From Hydra vulgaris (taxonomy: Eukaryota; Cnidaria; Hydrozoa; Anthoathecata; Hydridae), in contig NC_088921.1 in the NCBI RefSeq assembly GCF_038396675.1, positions 65,101,001 through 65,165,000 on the forward strand: a DNA stretch of 64,000 bases, in the 5' to 3' direction. Position numbers and translations under genes: made by a program. Positions 33,725 through 46,040 of this stretch are shown here, piece by piece. The notes beneath the pieces were generated by a model. That model was given only the letters and a program-made list of their open reading frames with translations, was not told the origin of the DNA and ran no database searches. Numbering within the stretch: position 1 is the first letter of the stretch; every line of letters starts with the position of its first letter.

Positions 33725-33770
<46 letters not shown>
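33725..33770. repeat. (TA)n microsatellite
   Basis: About 45 bp of TA between copies 3 and 4 of the unit. Confidence 0.95.
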
Positions 33771-33772
<2 letters not shown>

Positions 33773-33864
33773 TTTGTTAAGTGATTTTCTACTACTAATA
33801 TAATTGCTCTGTTCTTTTAAGAACATTGAACACTCTATTGTGTAGAATACTTTTTAAAGTTATT

Positions 33865-33866
<2 letters not shown>
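33771..33866. repeat. (TA)n-bounded repeat unit, copy 4 (partial)
   Basis: Only the half with GCTCTGTTCTTTTAAGAACA and the ACACTCTATTGTGTAGAATA block remains, again between (TA)n tracts. Confidence 0.65.

Positions 33867-33935
<69 letters not shown>
33867..33935. repeat. (TA)n microsatellite
   Basis: About 69 bp of TA, ending just before an exon of the TE-1 gene. Confidence 0.95.
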
Positions 33936-33936
<1 letters not shown>

Positions 33937-34584
33937 AATATACATATATATGCTACCAAAACATCTGGATCAGATGCTGAAACTTCAGATATGTGACCAG
34001 AATCAATCAATGAGTTATGAGCATAAGGCATTTTAACATGATCTATAAGCTCTACTTGACCTAACCTTTCCGGAGTAAATGTACCAGATTTTAAATTAGC
34101 CTTTCCTAGCTGATAAATACCTTTTGGACCAATCTTGTTTCTCTGGTCACAAATATATGCCCTGTCTTCAGAAGGGACCTTAAATATAATTTTTTTAAAT
34201 AATCAACTACTTCAGTTTAATTGAAGTGAAATCAAAGTATAATAAAAAATTCTTAGTACAATAATTTCAGATTAAAACAACAAATATCAGCTGAAGGTAT
34301 TTCTGATGGGAGGCCTCCGTATTTTAAACTATTTTCCAAACGAGTTTTCCTGGATTTGCTCTTCGGCATTTTTTCTATAAATTGTTTTGCTATTAATAAA
34401 TTGTAATTTAAAAATCTAAAAACAACAAAACAATGCGCAATGCGCATGCCCACTTTGAAAAAAAAATCAAAAAATGGCGGTTTTCCTCGAAAATAGATTA
34501 AGTCTAAATAAATGTACATTTTTGTGAACCAGCCATTTTCCAGGCATTATTAGCAAGAACATGTTATACATTTTATTATTATTT

Positions 34585-34644
34585 TTTGATAATCTATTTA
34601 CTCCAGGGTTACTATAGTTCTGATTCCAAAATCACTCCACCCTA
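34585..34644 (-). repeat. Right terminal inverted repeat of TE-1
   Basis: Complement of the left end: outer 17 bp exact, inner shared block at about 34600-34616. Confidence 0.85.
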
Positions 34645-34867
34645 ATGTAGAGTAAAGTTAGCCTTTGTTTTTTGGCAATTTAGAGTAAACAGTTATAAAT
34701 GAACAAAAGTAAAAGACTTCAGTCTTAATACCTATCGCACAAATTTAATGTTTGAATGAATGAACTTTTGATCTTTAGGTTGCTATTTTAGTTTACATGA
34801 GGAAAACGAAAAAAGGAAACGTAAATTTTTTCAGAAAGTTTAGTTTCTTTTCCATATTCTTTTTTAC

Positions 34868-35103
34868 TTTTAAAATAATAAAAGTAACGATTACAATAGT
34901 TTAATAAAAGTTTTATTAAGATCTGTTTAAAATAATAAAAGTAACGATTACAATAGTTTAATAAAAGTTTTATTAAGATCTGTTTAAAATAATAAAAGTA
35001 ACGATTACAATAGTTTAATAAAAGTTTTATTAAGATCTGTTTAAAATAATAAAAGTAACGATTACAATAGTTTAATAAAAGTTTTATTAAGATCTGTTTA
35101 AAA
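34868..35103. repeat. 57-bp tandem repeat, four copies
   Basis: Four almost identical 57-bp units containing GTAACGATTACAATAGTTTA and TTTTATTAAGATCTG. Being a multiple of three, it produces a false repeated open frame on the minus strand. Confidence 0.9.
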
Positions 35104-35225
35104 TAGCCCATAGTAAAGGTTTAAAATAGGCCATAGTAAATTTATTTTATTATTAAACGGAGTTTTTTTAATTATGCTTAATGTTAAAAAAAACATATTT
35201 TTTTAAATATAATATGCTTTTTAAT

Positions 35226-36740
35226 TAAGGTGACCATATTTGAAAAATACCAGACGCGTACAAGTAATAAATTTGGTATGTATAAATACCATTTCTTTAG
35301 AAGAGACGCCAAAAATAAAATAAAATATATGTTTAATTTTAATTTTTTAGTGGCCAAACAGGACAAAGCGCAGGGGAGCACGTGCCCGACTCGCTTCTGC
35401 CCTGTCTACGGGCTTGGTTTAAATGGGTTTTACTAAATACTCGTTTATTTATTTTAAAATAGCATGTGAATAAACTAAGTTAAGGAAAAAAGATTAAATA
35501 ATATTTGCATTTTTAAATCACAAATATTTTTCATAAGAATGAATTGTTTTCAGCAACGTGTCATCTTTTTAAATTTTTTCTGAAAATTCTGAGCAGCTAT
35601 TTTTTTTTAAATTAAAATTAACAAACAAAATAGCTGCCAAAGTTTTCATTGTAAGTTGGGATTTCCCTTCCGTCCAAATATCATTGCATTCGAAAACAAT
35701 CGCTCTAAGGAAGCGTTTGTACCTGGCTAACATAAAGCGGCTTCCACCAATTTTAACAAATTGTTATAAGGAACGTGACTATTTTCGAAATGAGAAAAAA
35801 TTTCAACCATGTAGTCCACGACTACTAATGTCAAATAGGCTTTGGCAAATAGTACATTCGAGGAGCTCATCGTTGATCTGCGCTAAGAAAGGAAACATTT
35901 TCTTTAATTATCATTAAACGCGTTTAACTTTTTCTTCTTAATATTCATTTTTGAATTTGGTGCATAAGTAGTTATAAAAACCTTAAATTACTTTTTTATG
36001 AAAACTTATTTCTATGAGCTTCTTATTAAAATAAATTGCAAAGCGTTATTTACAATAATTAGGGAAAAAAGACATTACAAGGCAAACAAAATTTGAGTAT
36101 AAACGAGCGCATTTTCTTTGTTGTAGTTGAAAAATCTTTCGAAGTAATTTTTTTCTTCTCTTATGGGAATTTTAAATTTTTTTTTTCAGTGTTTATGGGG
36201 ATTTAATTCATTTAGTTTCGTGTTTCATAGTTAAGTTTATTGGAATTTTATTCATTTTGTTTTTTACCTATGTTTCGTCGGTTGACAAGTAAAACTCATT
36301 AAGAACAGTTTTATGAGAAATTGACTTTTATACACTATGATGCCCAAATATTAACAACATATTGCAAGAAAAAGTCACTAAGTGCGTATATCAATCCGAA
36401 ATAGTAGTATTTTATCTAGAGATATCATTAATTGCTGTTTTGCAAGTTCTTACGGCAAAACTACCACGGTAAAACGGTTCTTGCAAGTTCTTACGGTAAA
36501 ACTAACTAAAAATTGATTATATCAAATTAGCTGCAGTGTCACTTAATGAGTTTTACTTGTCAATAGACGATTTTAGAAAATTCATTTGTTTAAAGTCTTT
36601 CAAATAATATTTTTTGAAAGAATTTTATTTGCTTTTTTTTAATATATAAACGCGTACACAAACGCGTACAAACCCCAAATGCGCAAAACTACCGTCAAGC
36701 GCTTACTGTACGCGCCAAACGCGTACGTATGGTTACCTTA
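35226..36740 (-). mobile_element. Non-autonomous hAT-like element
   Basis: Left end TAAGGTGACCATA and right end TACGTATGGTTACCTTA are imperfect inverted repeats (AAGGT[G/A]ACCATA) of a type common to hAT elements. TTTTAAT flanks both sides (35219-35225 and 36741-36747), weak support because the region is AT-rich. On the minus strand at about 35700-35540, fragments CNDIWTEGKSQLTMKTLAA and LLKTIHSYEKY in two frames resemble the C-terminal dimerisation region of hAT transposases (usually ..SLMNDIWT..KSQL..ETL.A..). Most of the transposase is gone. Confidence 0.6.
36282..36563. mobile_element. MITE nested in the hAT-like element
   Basis: A 282-bp unit with 22-bp inverted ends, TTGACAAGTAAAACTCATTA plus AG, at 36282-36303 and complement at 36542-36563. 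Inside, TTGCAAGTTCTTACGGCAAA-type sequence is directly repeated (about 36443 and 36481). No clear target duplication was found. Confidence 0.6.
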
Positions 36741-37560
36741 TTTTAATAAAAAATATATATATAGCATTTTTTAAATTATGTTTACCTTAATTATCTCTTC
36801 TTTAATTAAAATTAATTTTTAATAATTTAATAATTATCTTTAATTTAAAAGGCGCCTTAAAATCACTTTAAAAATTATTAACCTTCAGTAAAAGTTAAAT
36901 AAACAGGTTTGCTAATATTTAAATCAAAGTTTTAAAATTAAAATAATAGTAAATACGTTTATTAAATCCTTCTGTTTTTAATTCGAATACAAGACGTAAA
37001 ACTACATTGTTAATTTTACAAATATTACGCGATTTAATAATTTTATAGCCGTCCCGAGGGGGGGGGGCGTGGGTGGTGTATAGCCCCCCTACGAATTTTG
37101 TTAGTGGGCAAATTAGACACTGCAGTCAGCAAAATTGGATTTATAGTTGGCAGTCGGCAATTGTCAGAAAACGAGGACTTTTTTTTTTTTTTCCAGATAA
37201 GTTAGGGGACAAAAAAATTTTTTTTGGCTTTAGTTGGCAAAAAACAGACACATCACACACACACACACACCCTCTCTCTTTCTATTTAAAATCTCTTCGG
37301 GACACCCCTGAATATTATGTAAAGTAAATATTGAATAAAATTTTTTTAAAGTATTTAAACATTTAATTACTAATTATTTAAAACATTAATAACTACTAAA
37401 ATCAAATTTATTAAAATATTGTTAATAAATGTTTAAAATACTTTAAACAATTTTCAATAACTCTTTACTAATAGCATGGTATTTGCAACAAAAGCGTTTA
37501 TTAAAGACTTACGTAAAATAGCTTTCTTATCGTATCCAAAGTGACATCGTCCACCGGTAA

Positions 37561-37629
<69 letters not shown>

Positions 37630-37890
37630 TTATTTTTTTTTTACAACAATCATTATTATATATTTCAAAAACAAATAGTATTTACATGTCTCCAGTTTAT
37701 ATAAAAGTCCACCTCAAATATTTACAATATCTAAAGAGCGTTAACAATGCTGTTTTACGCATGCGCGTTTGACATTGTAACTCATGTGAGTTAAAATAAT
37801 AAACTTAAAAATTCGTGGTTTATAATATAAAGTGCTGAATATTAACCCATGCATTTAAAAAATGTAAGCAAGTCCGTCACACCACAGGGC
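36741..37890. other. No gene recognised
   Basis: AT-rich. It holds a 10-base G run and a GC-richer patch at about 37048-37310 with a (CA)n stretch, possibly another degraded repeat, and (TA)n at 37562-37626. Confidence 0.55.
37562..37626. repeat. (TA)n microsatellite
   Basis: About 65 bp of TA. Confidence 0.95.
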
Positions 37891-38222
37891 TACTAGGGAC
37901 TTGCTTGTCGTTGTCGTTGAAAATATATATTATTTGTTGAAAATATATATTAACATATATTAGTAGTACTATGTAGTTGTAAGGAAACTCGCAGAAGACT
38001 AAGAAAAGTCTTTTCATCGAGAACCTTTAAAATTCGAAATAAACTAAAAATTTAAAGAGTAAAGACACACATTAATTTTTTGAGGTCTACTGTTCAGTAA
38101 TATTTTACTATGTATAGTTGCTAACAATTTTTTTTTTAATTTATATTTTATTTCTTTTTTATTTATTTTTATAGCTTAAATTGTTCTTTTTACATTTTAT
38201 TATATTAATTGTCTTTCTATAT

Positions 38223-39730
38223 TTAATACATATCGATAAAATTGGTTTTGTTAATTATGAGATATTTTAGTTTTTTCTTCAGGCCAATAAGATTATCCAA
38301 TTTAGTAAGTTCTATATTTTGAGGTATTGTTTTGTTGTATAAATAGGGGCCACGGTATACAATTGAAAATCTCGAAAATTTTGTTTTTTTTATGGGCAAT
38401 GTAAAGTTTCCGGTTCCTCGTGTGATATATATGTTGGCGTTGGTTTGAAAAAAGTTATTAGTAAAATGAGTTGGGACAAGTCCAAGCTTATATTTGAGCA
38501 TAAATAAAACATTTTGGTAGATGTTAATTTGATAGATACTTAAAGCAGTGAATTTATTTTTATTATAAATCAATCTTAATGCGTGTTTTTGGTGTGCATA
38601 TAGAGAACTTAATTTAGATTTATTTGTACTTCCCCAGGCAATATTAGCATATGTTAGATAACTTTGTATATAAGAAAAGTAGAGAATTTTCAGATTCTCC
38701 TGGGAAAGTATAGTTTTGACTTTGTAAAGTATGCCGATACTTTTTGATATTTTTGTATTTAATGTTTTTATATGGGCTTTCCAAGAAATCGTTTCGTCAA
38801 TAATTATCCCAAGAAATTTAATAGTTTCATTTCTTTTGATGTTTATGTTATCAATTTTTAGTAATGGTAGCATGCTTGGTATTTTGTTTTTTTGCTGGTT
38901 GGAATGAAACAAGATGTTTTTTTGTTTTTTTTCTATTTAAAGATAATTTATTTACTTTAAACCAAATGTTTAGACTCTCAAGGTCATCATTTGCAGATTC
39001 AAAGAGATTTTTAATTGATGCTGATGAATAAAATAAATTTGTGTCATCAGCAAACATTATTGCATCGAGTTTTTTTAGTGATTGTGGAAGATCGTTAATA
39101 AAAATTAAAAATAAAAGAGGACCAAAAATGGAACCTTGGGAACTCCGCATTTTATTTTTAGTAAATTAGAATATTTATTATCGTTCGAAATAACACATTG
39201 TTGTCTGTTGCACAGATAACTTTTAAACCAATCTAGGCTAGTATTTTTTATTCCGTATTTTTCCTTTTTTTTTAGTAGGATATCATAATTAATTGTGTCA
39301 AATGCTTTGAATAGGTCTATAAAAGTTCCTAATACAAATTGCTTTTTATTAAAAGAATCACTTATGCTATTAACTAAATCTAAAATTGCATGTTCTGTTG
39401 AGTGCTGTGCCTAAAAGCCGAATTGTTTTTTTATTTAAGAACTTGTTTTGAATTCGGTATTCATATAATCTATTATAGATTATTCTTTCAAGTATTTTAG
39501 AAAAGGTTGGAAGTATTGAGATTGGTCTGTAATTGTTTATTAGAAATGTTTCACCAGTTTTATACTGTTTGTAAACATTTAGGTTTGCCTTATTTCTATT
39601 TTTTAAGTATTTAATATAAAGTTTTTTTATTTTTTTTTTGAGGATTTTTTAATACCTTTGGTGATCCATGGACATTTTAAGTGTTTTTCTTTTATTAATT
39701 TTACTTTAATTGGGAAGTGCATATTATAGT
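38223..39730 (-). pseudogene. LINE reverse transcriptase (ORF2, C-terminal two thirds)
   Basis: From the insertion joint: PWITKGIKKSSKKK, then decayed sequence with TNYRPISILPTF-like pieces. Next come FGPLLFLIFINDLPQSL with the catalytic box AIMFADDTNLFYS (FADD intact), LNIWFKVNKLSLNRKKTK, KFLGIIIDETISWKAHIKTL, LYFSYIQSYLTYANIAWGS and the end INKTNFIDMY at 38223. The last 230 residues are open, but stops and frameshifts occur upstream. Confidence 0.85.
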
Positions 39731-39738
39731 TTTTCAGG

Positions 39739-39777
39739 AAAATTTTTTCGAAGTTATTATAAGCAGAGTTAGTGTGT
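39739..39777. repeat. Left copy of a 39-bp target-site duplication
   Basis: Identical over 39 bases to 42167-42205. It contains TTTTTTCGAAGTTATTATAA. Confidence 0.9.
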
Positions 39778-42166
39778 TAGTTATACTTAAGTTATACTTA
39801 AGTTATACTTAACCCATACCGAGTCATTATAACATTACTCTAACACCTATTTAACACAATAAATGTGTGAAATAGCCAGTGTAATGTATATAATACATAT
39901 AAATAATATATGGATGTCTTATATATGTATGTCCATGGGGTATAATATGTATGTATAATATGTATGTATAATATGAATATATATGTATGTCCATGGGGTA
40001 TATGTGTGTGCATAAACATGCGTGAGCACACATATACTCATGTGTTTGTATGAATATATACATAACTATTTTTTATCAGTGAATGTTTATGCATATGTAT
40101 GTATTTATGTATATATTTGTAGACAGATACATACATATGTTTATGTATATGTATGTATGTTTGTGGGTATATATATATATATGTTGAAGGGTATGTATAT
40201 ATATACATTTAGTGGTTGTATGTGTACAGCCAAAATGCATAACCACTGCCCAGTACTACCTAGTTTCACATTAGGTGTCCAGTACTACATTATGTGCTTG
40301 TGCATATCAGGGTATACATAATATGTGTAATATTACTATAAATATACATGATATTTAATACATAATTACTGTCATATACACTAAAGGTACTACATCTAAT
40401 ATTGTTTTTATAGTCACTGCATCTTTTTACTATATATATTTATCACACCTATAACTGAAGCCACGCCACACTAACTATATATTAAACGAATCATTCCACT
40501 CCAAATATTCTACTAGAGCCCTGTTACATACACCATCTGATAATTACTTGAAAAACGAATAATTCTACTCCAACTCTGTGACATACGCCCATACACATCC
40601 CTCTATAAAAAATAAGTAAAAACACTGAAATTATATCTAAATACACACACATGCTATTGTTAATGTATCATTGTCACACTGTTAAAATACTATAATAATG
40701 CTAATAAAGAGTTATTAAGCTAATGAGAAATAAAAAAACACAAATTCACATTATTACTAGACACCAAATAACTTAATTCTGATAACCAGCTTCCAACTAC
40801 TAATACTGTTTTAAAACTAAAAACTCATACTGAAGACACAAGTCACCATAAATATAAGTAAACACTATCTCAACCATACTACACATACAGTTTGTTTAAT
40901 TGACAAGAGGCTACCTGCTACCTATTTTATAAAACGAATAATTCTTCTCCACTTCAGATACTCCTGTTAACATAACAGTCACATGACATTTTCACAGTTA
41001 CTCTTATAACTTTTACATAATTTCATATAATCTTAGATTATAAGTTGTAAAATATATATATATATATATATGTATGTGTATGTGTATGTATGTATATATG
41101 TATGTATGTGTATATGTGTATGTGTATGTATGTATATATGTATGTATATGTGTATCTATATATGTATATATGTGTGTGTGTATGTGTGTATGTATATATA
41201 TATATATATATATATAGATTTTTAGTTGGAGAATAGATATATAAGAGTTACTATATTAGTGGAATTCTGTTTAAGTTTTCCAGATTATCTAGTTGCAATA
41301 AACTGTTATTTTAAAATACATGTTACTGGACTTCTAGTATTCATGTCCAACTTATGTTACAACAGTTTAAATGACTTTCATCCAATTTTATACTTACACC
41401 TCATACCATCAAGACACTTTATTACAGTAGAGACACACAAATACACAGCATTGACTGTCTACATTACATACACATCTTTAAAACTCAAAACAGTTCACAA
41501 ATCTCACTGACACTCGTGATACTGCAACAAAACACTGCACTTATCGACACTCATGTCAACAAAAGTGACTTACAATTGTATGCAAGTTGTACTGAGCCCC
41601 ACGAAGTGTCCTCTGGTCCCAGTGTTAATTCAGAGGTCTGTGGCAATCGTCCTGACAGGATACTCTGAGAATAGTCCTTTTGGGATAACACAATGGGATA
41701 CCTTGACGAGATACCCTGGTGTATACCCAGAGTGGAACTTCTTTTGGGATGCCTGTCTCGGGCGAGAGTTGGAGGTCCTCTTGTGTTCATACTGTACCAT
41801 AGGGCACGAATCCATACTGTACTCGAGACGTCCATGACACACTTAAATCGATAATGTATGTTTACCACCCTAATAATACAGACCACATGATAACTACTTG
41901 TAAAACGAATAATTCTACTCCATCACTGATACTGTCTACACATTACACTCACGTATCTCAACAATTGTGTATTGTTATTGTTTATTTTTACAACATTATA
42001 CTTATTATTTTTTAGTAATTTTCTACTCTGAGGCTCTTTGTTTTCCACTGGACATCTGTCCTTTTGTACTTTTATCTCACTCTGCTCAACTCTGTTTAAC
42101 TTATTATTCATCCCTAAGGCGTTCACTGCTCGGTGCAGCTTCACTAAAATGCTTTGCATTTACAAC
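39778..42166. mobile_element. 2.4-kb insertion of unknown type in LINE ORF2
   Basis: It lies between perfect 39-bp duplications inside LINE coding sequence, so it is an insertion. Its left edge is three copies of an 11-bp unit (TTATACTTAAG); on the minus strand these form a 3' tail like the short tandem tails of some non-LTR elements. The interior is less AT-rich and has (TA/TG)n at 41049-41217. A dispersed motif, AAACGAATAATTCTACTCC, occurs near 40485, 40553, 40936 and 41900 with small changes. Two minus-strand open stretches (41923-42159, 78 codons; 41551-41886, 111 codons) match nothing I recognise. There is no reverse transcriptase and no inverted repeats at its ends. Confidence 0.7.
41049..41217. 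repeat. (TA/TG)n imperfect microsatellite
   Basis: Alternating TATG, TGTA and TATA blocks over about 170 bp within the unknown insertion. Confidence 0.9.
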
Positions 42167-42205
42167 GAAAATTTTTTCGAAGTTATTATAAGCAGAGTTA
42201 GTGTG
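42167..42205. repeat. Right copy of the 39-bp target-site duplication
   Basis: Identical to 39739-39777. Confidence 0.9.
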
Positions 42206-43025
42206 CATTCATAGTATACCTTATCCCACTCTTTTGCCGACAGTGAGTCTTTAAATTGTTAAATAGCAAATTTGTTAATTTTTCTTTTATAAGTTTTAAT
42301 TTTACAACTATTATTAGATTTTATATCTTGTGTCAAGGAGAAGAAAATAGTAAAACGATCAGATATATCTGCCTTTATTATTCCTGCCTTTAGAGAAGTA
42401 TCAAATAATGAATTAGTTAATATATTGTCTACTGCAGTGATTGAAGTTGGAGTTACTCGAGTTGGTTTGTTAATAATTGGGAAGATGTAATGTTGAAGCA
42501 TTTCGTCAAAAAAAAGTTTAGTATTGGCATGTTTATCATATTGTAACAATCTACGTTTATGTCTCCAATACAGAATTTTTTTTTTTGCTCATTGTTGTTT
42601 TTTATAAAAATTTGTTTTAAAATGATTGGAAAATTTAAATAAATCACCTTGAGGTTAGTTTTTCTTCCAGATGATAATAATTTGTAGTTAGGAATTTCTA
42701 AACTTGAATTTATTCTGCATGATTCGTCAGAACACCACGTTTCTGTTAGGCATATCAAACTGAATAAATAATCGCATTCGATAAGAAAATGTTTTAGCTT
42801 ATCTATGTTGCTATTTATACTTCTCATGTTAATGTGTATTACAGTAAAATTACTCTTTAAGGTTTTTAGTTCACTTTCAAAAGTTTTTATTTCAAAAAAT
42901 GATGAACTAAAATTGTTTTCGTTAAAAAAATGCAAATCAGCGTCAGAAATATTATTAAGTAAAACATTTGCTGAATTGAAAACATTTAAGTGTAATTTTT
43001 CAAAATCTATCGTTAAGTTAGTCAT
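42206..43025 (-). pseudogene. LINE ORF2 endonuclease domain
   Basis: It starts MTNLTIDFEKLHLNVF, then FTVIHINMRSINSNIDKL, FSLICLTETWCSDES (catalytic Glu in the TETW box), YKLLSSGRKTNLK, a frame change, GDINVDCYN (normally GDFN; the catalytic Asp and Asn are kept), NKPTRVTPTSITAVDNILTN and DISDRFTIFFSL (the conserved SDH box with His changed to Arg). It is an APE-type endonuclease. One frameshift and the changed His indicate decay. Confidence 0.8.
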
Positions 43026-43034
43026 TATTAAAAA

Positions 43035-43301
43035 TCGTTAAAATAGCGCTTCGCCTAATAAAACTTCGCGCGTTTACTTTCTAAAATCTCTACAATAAAT
43101 TTTATCAAACTTAATAACTGCAAATTTACCTTCGTTTCGTAGCCGTTAAACTTCTTCCCAAAGCTTCTTTCTTTCTAACATCGTTTCTTTTGCACAATCT
43201 TTATTAATGTAAATGCCGGTTCCTTTGAGTTTATTTACTGAGCTTAATATTTTATTTTTATCACGATAATTCAAATGCTTTAAAACGATTGATCTTGGTG
43301 T
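43035..43301 (-). pseudogene. LINE ORF1 protein, C-terminal part (before the TE-2 insertion point)
   Basis: TPRSIVLKHLNYRDKNKIL and NKLKGTGIYINKDCAKET are the C-terminal domain blocks of an L1-type ORF1 protein, an RNA-binding chaperone. It continues 46198-46728 on the far side of TE-2, offset by one frame at the joint. Confidence 0.8.
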
Positions 43302-43308
43302 CACTGTG
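43302..43308. repeat. 7-bp target-site duplication of TE-2, left
   Basis: CACTGTG, repeated at 46191-46197. Confidence 0.85.
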
Positions 43309-43458
43309 TCACGAAATGACTTTTAATTCGAACCTCTTGTCCCGAGAAAACCCTTTGGAGGTTTGAGAGTACACATGTGTAGAATTACACTAGAGTTGGT
43401 TTTGAAATCTTTCATCATCGTCCGAGAAAGAAAAATCAGTTTAAAGTTTTTAATTTTA
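43309..43458 (+). repeat. Left terminal inverted repeat of TE-2
   Basis: 150 bp, matching the complement of 46041-46190 with about four mismatches. Confidence 0.9.
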
Positions 43459-43621
43459 TGCTTATTTAATAAGGTCAATAAACTAAGAGTTTTTTTTTTC
43501 TTTCTCAAAAAAACTGTCTATTTTGGTTATTTGTTTTACAAAAACTAAAAAATTCCGGGAAAAACCTGCAAACAGTTTAGAAACCGTTTTAAAAGGAAAA
43601 AGGTGTGCGTCATTTTTCAAA

Positions 43622-45723
43622 ATGCCTAACCAAGCAAAAACTCATGAAGACAACAGGAAAACTGTCTGTTTTCTCTGTATGAACAAAGCTAACAAGCAGC
43701 TGACTGATTTTATGATTAAACGCAGTCAAGAAATTTTGGGCCAAAGAATCAACTTTGAAGACCAAAGAGTACCAATTGGAATCTGTGAAAACTGTCGAGT
43801 AAGTCTCAGAAGAAAAGGTGAAGGGAGAGATGTCCAACTTCCTTCCTTGCCAGACTATCAAAACATAAAGATCCGTCCTGCAACAAGAGAATCAGCATGT
43901 GATTGCTTGATTTGTAGTGTGGGAAAAGCAAAATTCAGAAGTCCTCAGATAAGTGGAGCAACAAACACTGCCAGTCAGCTTATAGAACAGCCAATTGTTG
44001 AGAAAAGATGTTCAGCATGCTTTTCATTGATAGGAAGAGGCATCCCTCATGTCTGTACTAAAGCAATGTTACGACAGAACTTACTCGAAGTTGCAGAAAA
44101 GGACAAAAAAGCAGCAGAAAGAGTGGCTGTTTCTGTAATTGCCAACAAAGTTCCTTCCCCCCATGGCACTGTCCGTCTCAATCAAGGAGTAGGAAGACCC
44201 TTTCCAGTAACTCCAGGTAAAAACTGTACTTTTTAAACAAAAAAAACTTTTGTCAAAGGGCATAGCAATAAAATATACACTATGAATTTCGGAAATGATA
44301 CAATGGTAACTTTCTGTGATTTTTTGCAGGTCCATCGCGACAAAGAGAATTATTTCCTTCATCTACACCCACCTTGACTGCACAACATCTAGTACAAGTT
44401 CAAAACCAGATTGGTCTTTCAAATAGAGGAATGAATATGCTTGCTTCAACTCTAAACAAAGTAGTTCCACAGCGTGTTGTGGAGAAAAATTTCAGAGAAA
44501 AGTTTGAATCTCTTGGAAAGCAACTTTCTGACCTCTTTGTCACCTCAGAAATTACTGATACATCCAAAAGCACTAGCCAAGAGTCTAAACATTTATTGGT
44601 GTACTGCAATGACATGGAGGCATTAAGAAACATTGTTGCTGAAGTCAGAGGCCCTCAGTCAGACCAGCTTATTAAGGTGGGGATAGATGGTGGAGGCGGG
44701 TTCGTGAAAGTTTCTTTTGGTATTATGAGCTTAGAAACACCAGATACTTCTCCTCCATCAAAGAAACCTCTCTTTAAAAATTTCAAAGACTCAGGAGTGA
44801 AGCGTCAACTTTTGGTGGCCATTGCAGAAAATGTCTCTGAAAGCTATGACAATGTCAAACAAATCCTGGATAAACTGTGTTTAGAGAGAATGTCTTTTGT
44901 GTTGTCATGCGACATGAAGCTTGCTAACATAATTTGCGGCTTGCAATCTCACTCTAGTGCACACCCTTGCACCTGGTGTGACATTGAGTCAAAGAATCTT
45001 CATCACAGTGGTGAGCTTCGAACATTTGGCTCCATTCGTTCTGATTTTGAAGGCTTCCAAGCAGCCGGTGCCCAAACAAAAAAGGCAAGGGACTTTCAAA
45101 ATGTTGTTCACCAGCCAATAATAAGACTTTCTGATGATACTCTTGTCGTAGATTTTATTCCTCCTATGGAACTTTACCTTCTTATTGGTGTTGTGAACCA
45201 CCTCTTTAAGAAACTCTGTCAGGTTTGGCAAAATGCAGATGAGTGGCCAAAGATGATCAACATTCAACAACAAACTTTTCATGGAGGACAATTTGCTGGC
45301 AATGAGTGTAGAAAGCTTTTGAGAAATGTTGACTCACTTCAACAACTTGCAGAGAAGCATGCTTGCTTTTTGGCATTTCCATTTATTGAAACCCTCAGAA
45401 AATTTGATGCTGTTGTTCATGCCTGCTTTGGGAATACACTCCAACAGAACTACTGTGAGCTTATTGAAGAGTTTAAAGCTTCCTATCTCAACCTTCCAAA
45501 CACAAGTGTTACCCCCAAAGCACATGCTGTTTTCTTCCATGTGACACAGTTTATTGATAGCCACAACCACTCTCTGGGGATCTTTTCTTAGCAAGCCACA
45601 GAGTCACTTCACCACAACTTCAGTCTTCATTGGCAACGTTTCAAGAGGCCAGCCATCCATCGGGATTATCCCAGGAATCTTCGAAACTGTTTGATCGAGT
45701 ATAACAGTAAACATTTATTTTGA
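43622..45723 (+). pseudogene. Transposase-like gene of TE-2, one intron, one nonsense codon
   Basis: Exons 43622-44216 and 44330-45723 join at G|GT (Gly); the intron has GT..TTTTTGCAG. The ATG at 43622 (AAAATGCC) begins MPNQAKTHEDNRK. The N-terminus is cysteine-rich, with CFLCMNK, CENCRVSLRR, CDCLICS and CSACF..(12)..HVC, suggesting zinc-binding DNA recognition. Exon 2 holds LIKVGIDGGGGFVKVSFG, VLSCDMKLANIICGL, SAHPCTWCDI, VDFIPPMELYLLIG, FHGGQFAGNECRKLL, VTPKAHAVFFHV and QATESLHHNF. Asp (IDGGGG), Asp (CDMKLAN) and Glu (TESLHH) with CxxC between them would fit an RNase H-like DDE core, by inference. A TAG at 45589-45591 replaces what is usually Glu, just before that Glu block. Without it the protein would have about 660 residues. 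All else is open. Confidence 0.8.
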
Positions 45724-46040
45724 TTTCTATTTGTGGAAGAGACATTTAGAGTTATTAATTACATATGCTATGTAAGAGTTTAATAAAGGCTTGCTTCTTA
45801 ATCAATTGAGTAGAATAATTTTGTATAAGTATCTAGAATCATTAATGCTTTTCACAGCTTGAATTTCAAAGCTGAAAGTAGAAAACTGTTTGTCTTTCAA
45901 GAATAGTTTGTATGTATTTTTTGGTTTTGCTTTGTTTAGAGTTGCAAACACATTATATGTTGAAGAAATTTATATGTTATAATAGAGAACAAGATTTTTT
46001 TAAAGAAATTATTTTTTTGTAAAATTTTTATTCTGAGCAG

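Noticed and set aside
34788-35111. Repetitive protein with 19-residue units on the minus strand
   Set aside because: A 57-bp tandem repeat read in frame, in noncoding DNA.
39840-40321. Open frames on both strands at the edge of the 2.4-kb insertion
   Set aside because: Composed of TATG/CATA repeats; low complexity and no protein similarity.
43610-45594. Minus-strand open frames within the TE-2 gene (for example 44081-44362 and 44989-45291)
   Set aside because: Shadow frames of a well-supported plus-strand coding region.
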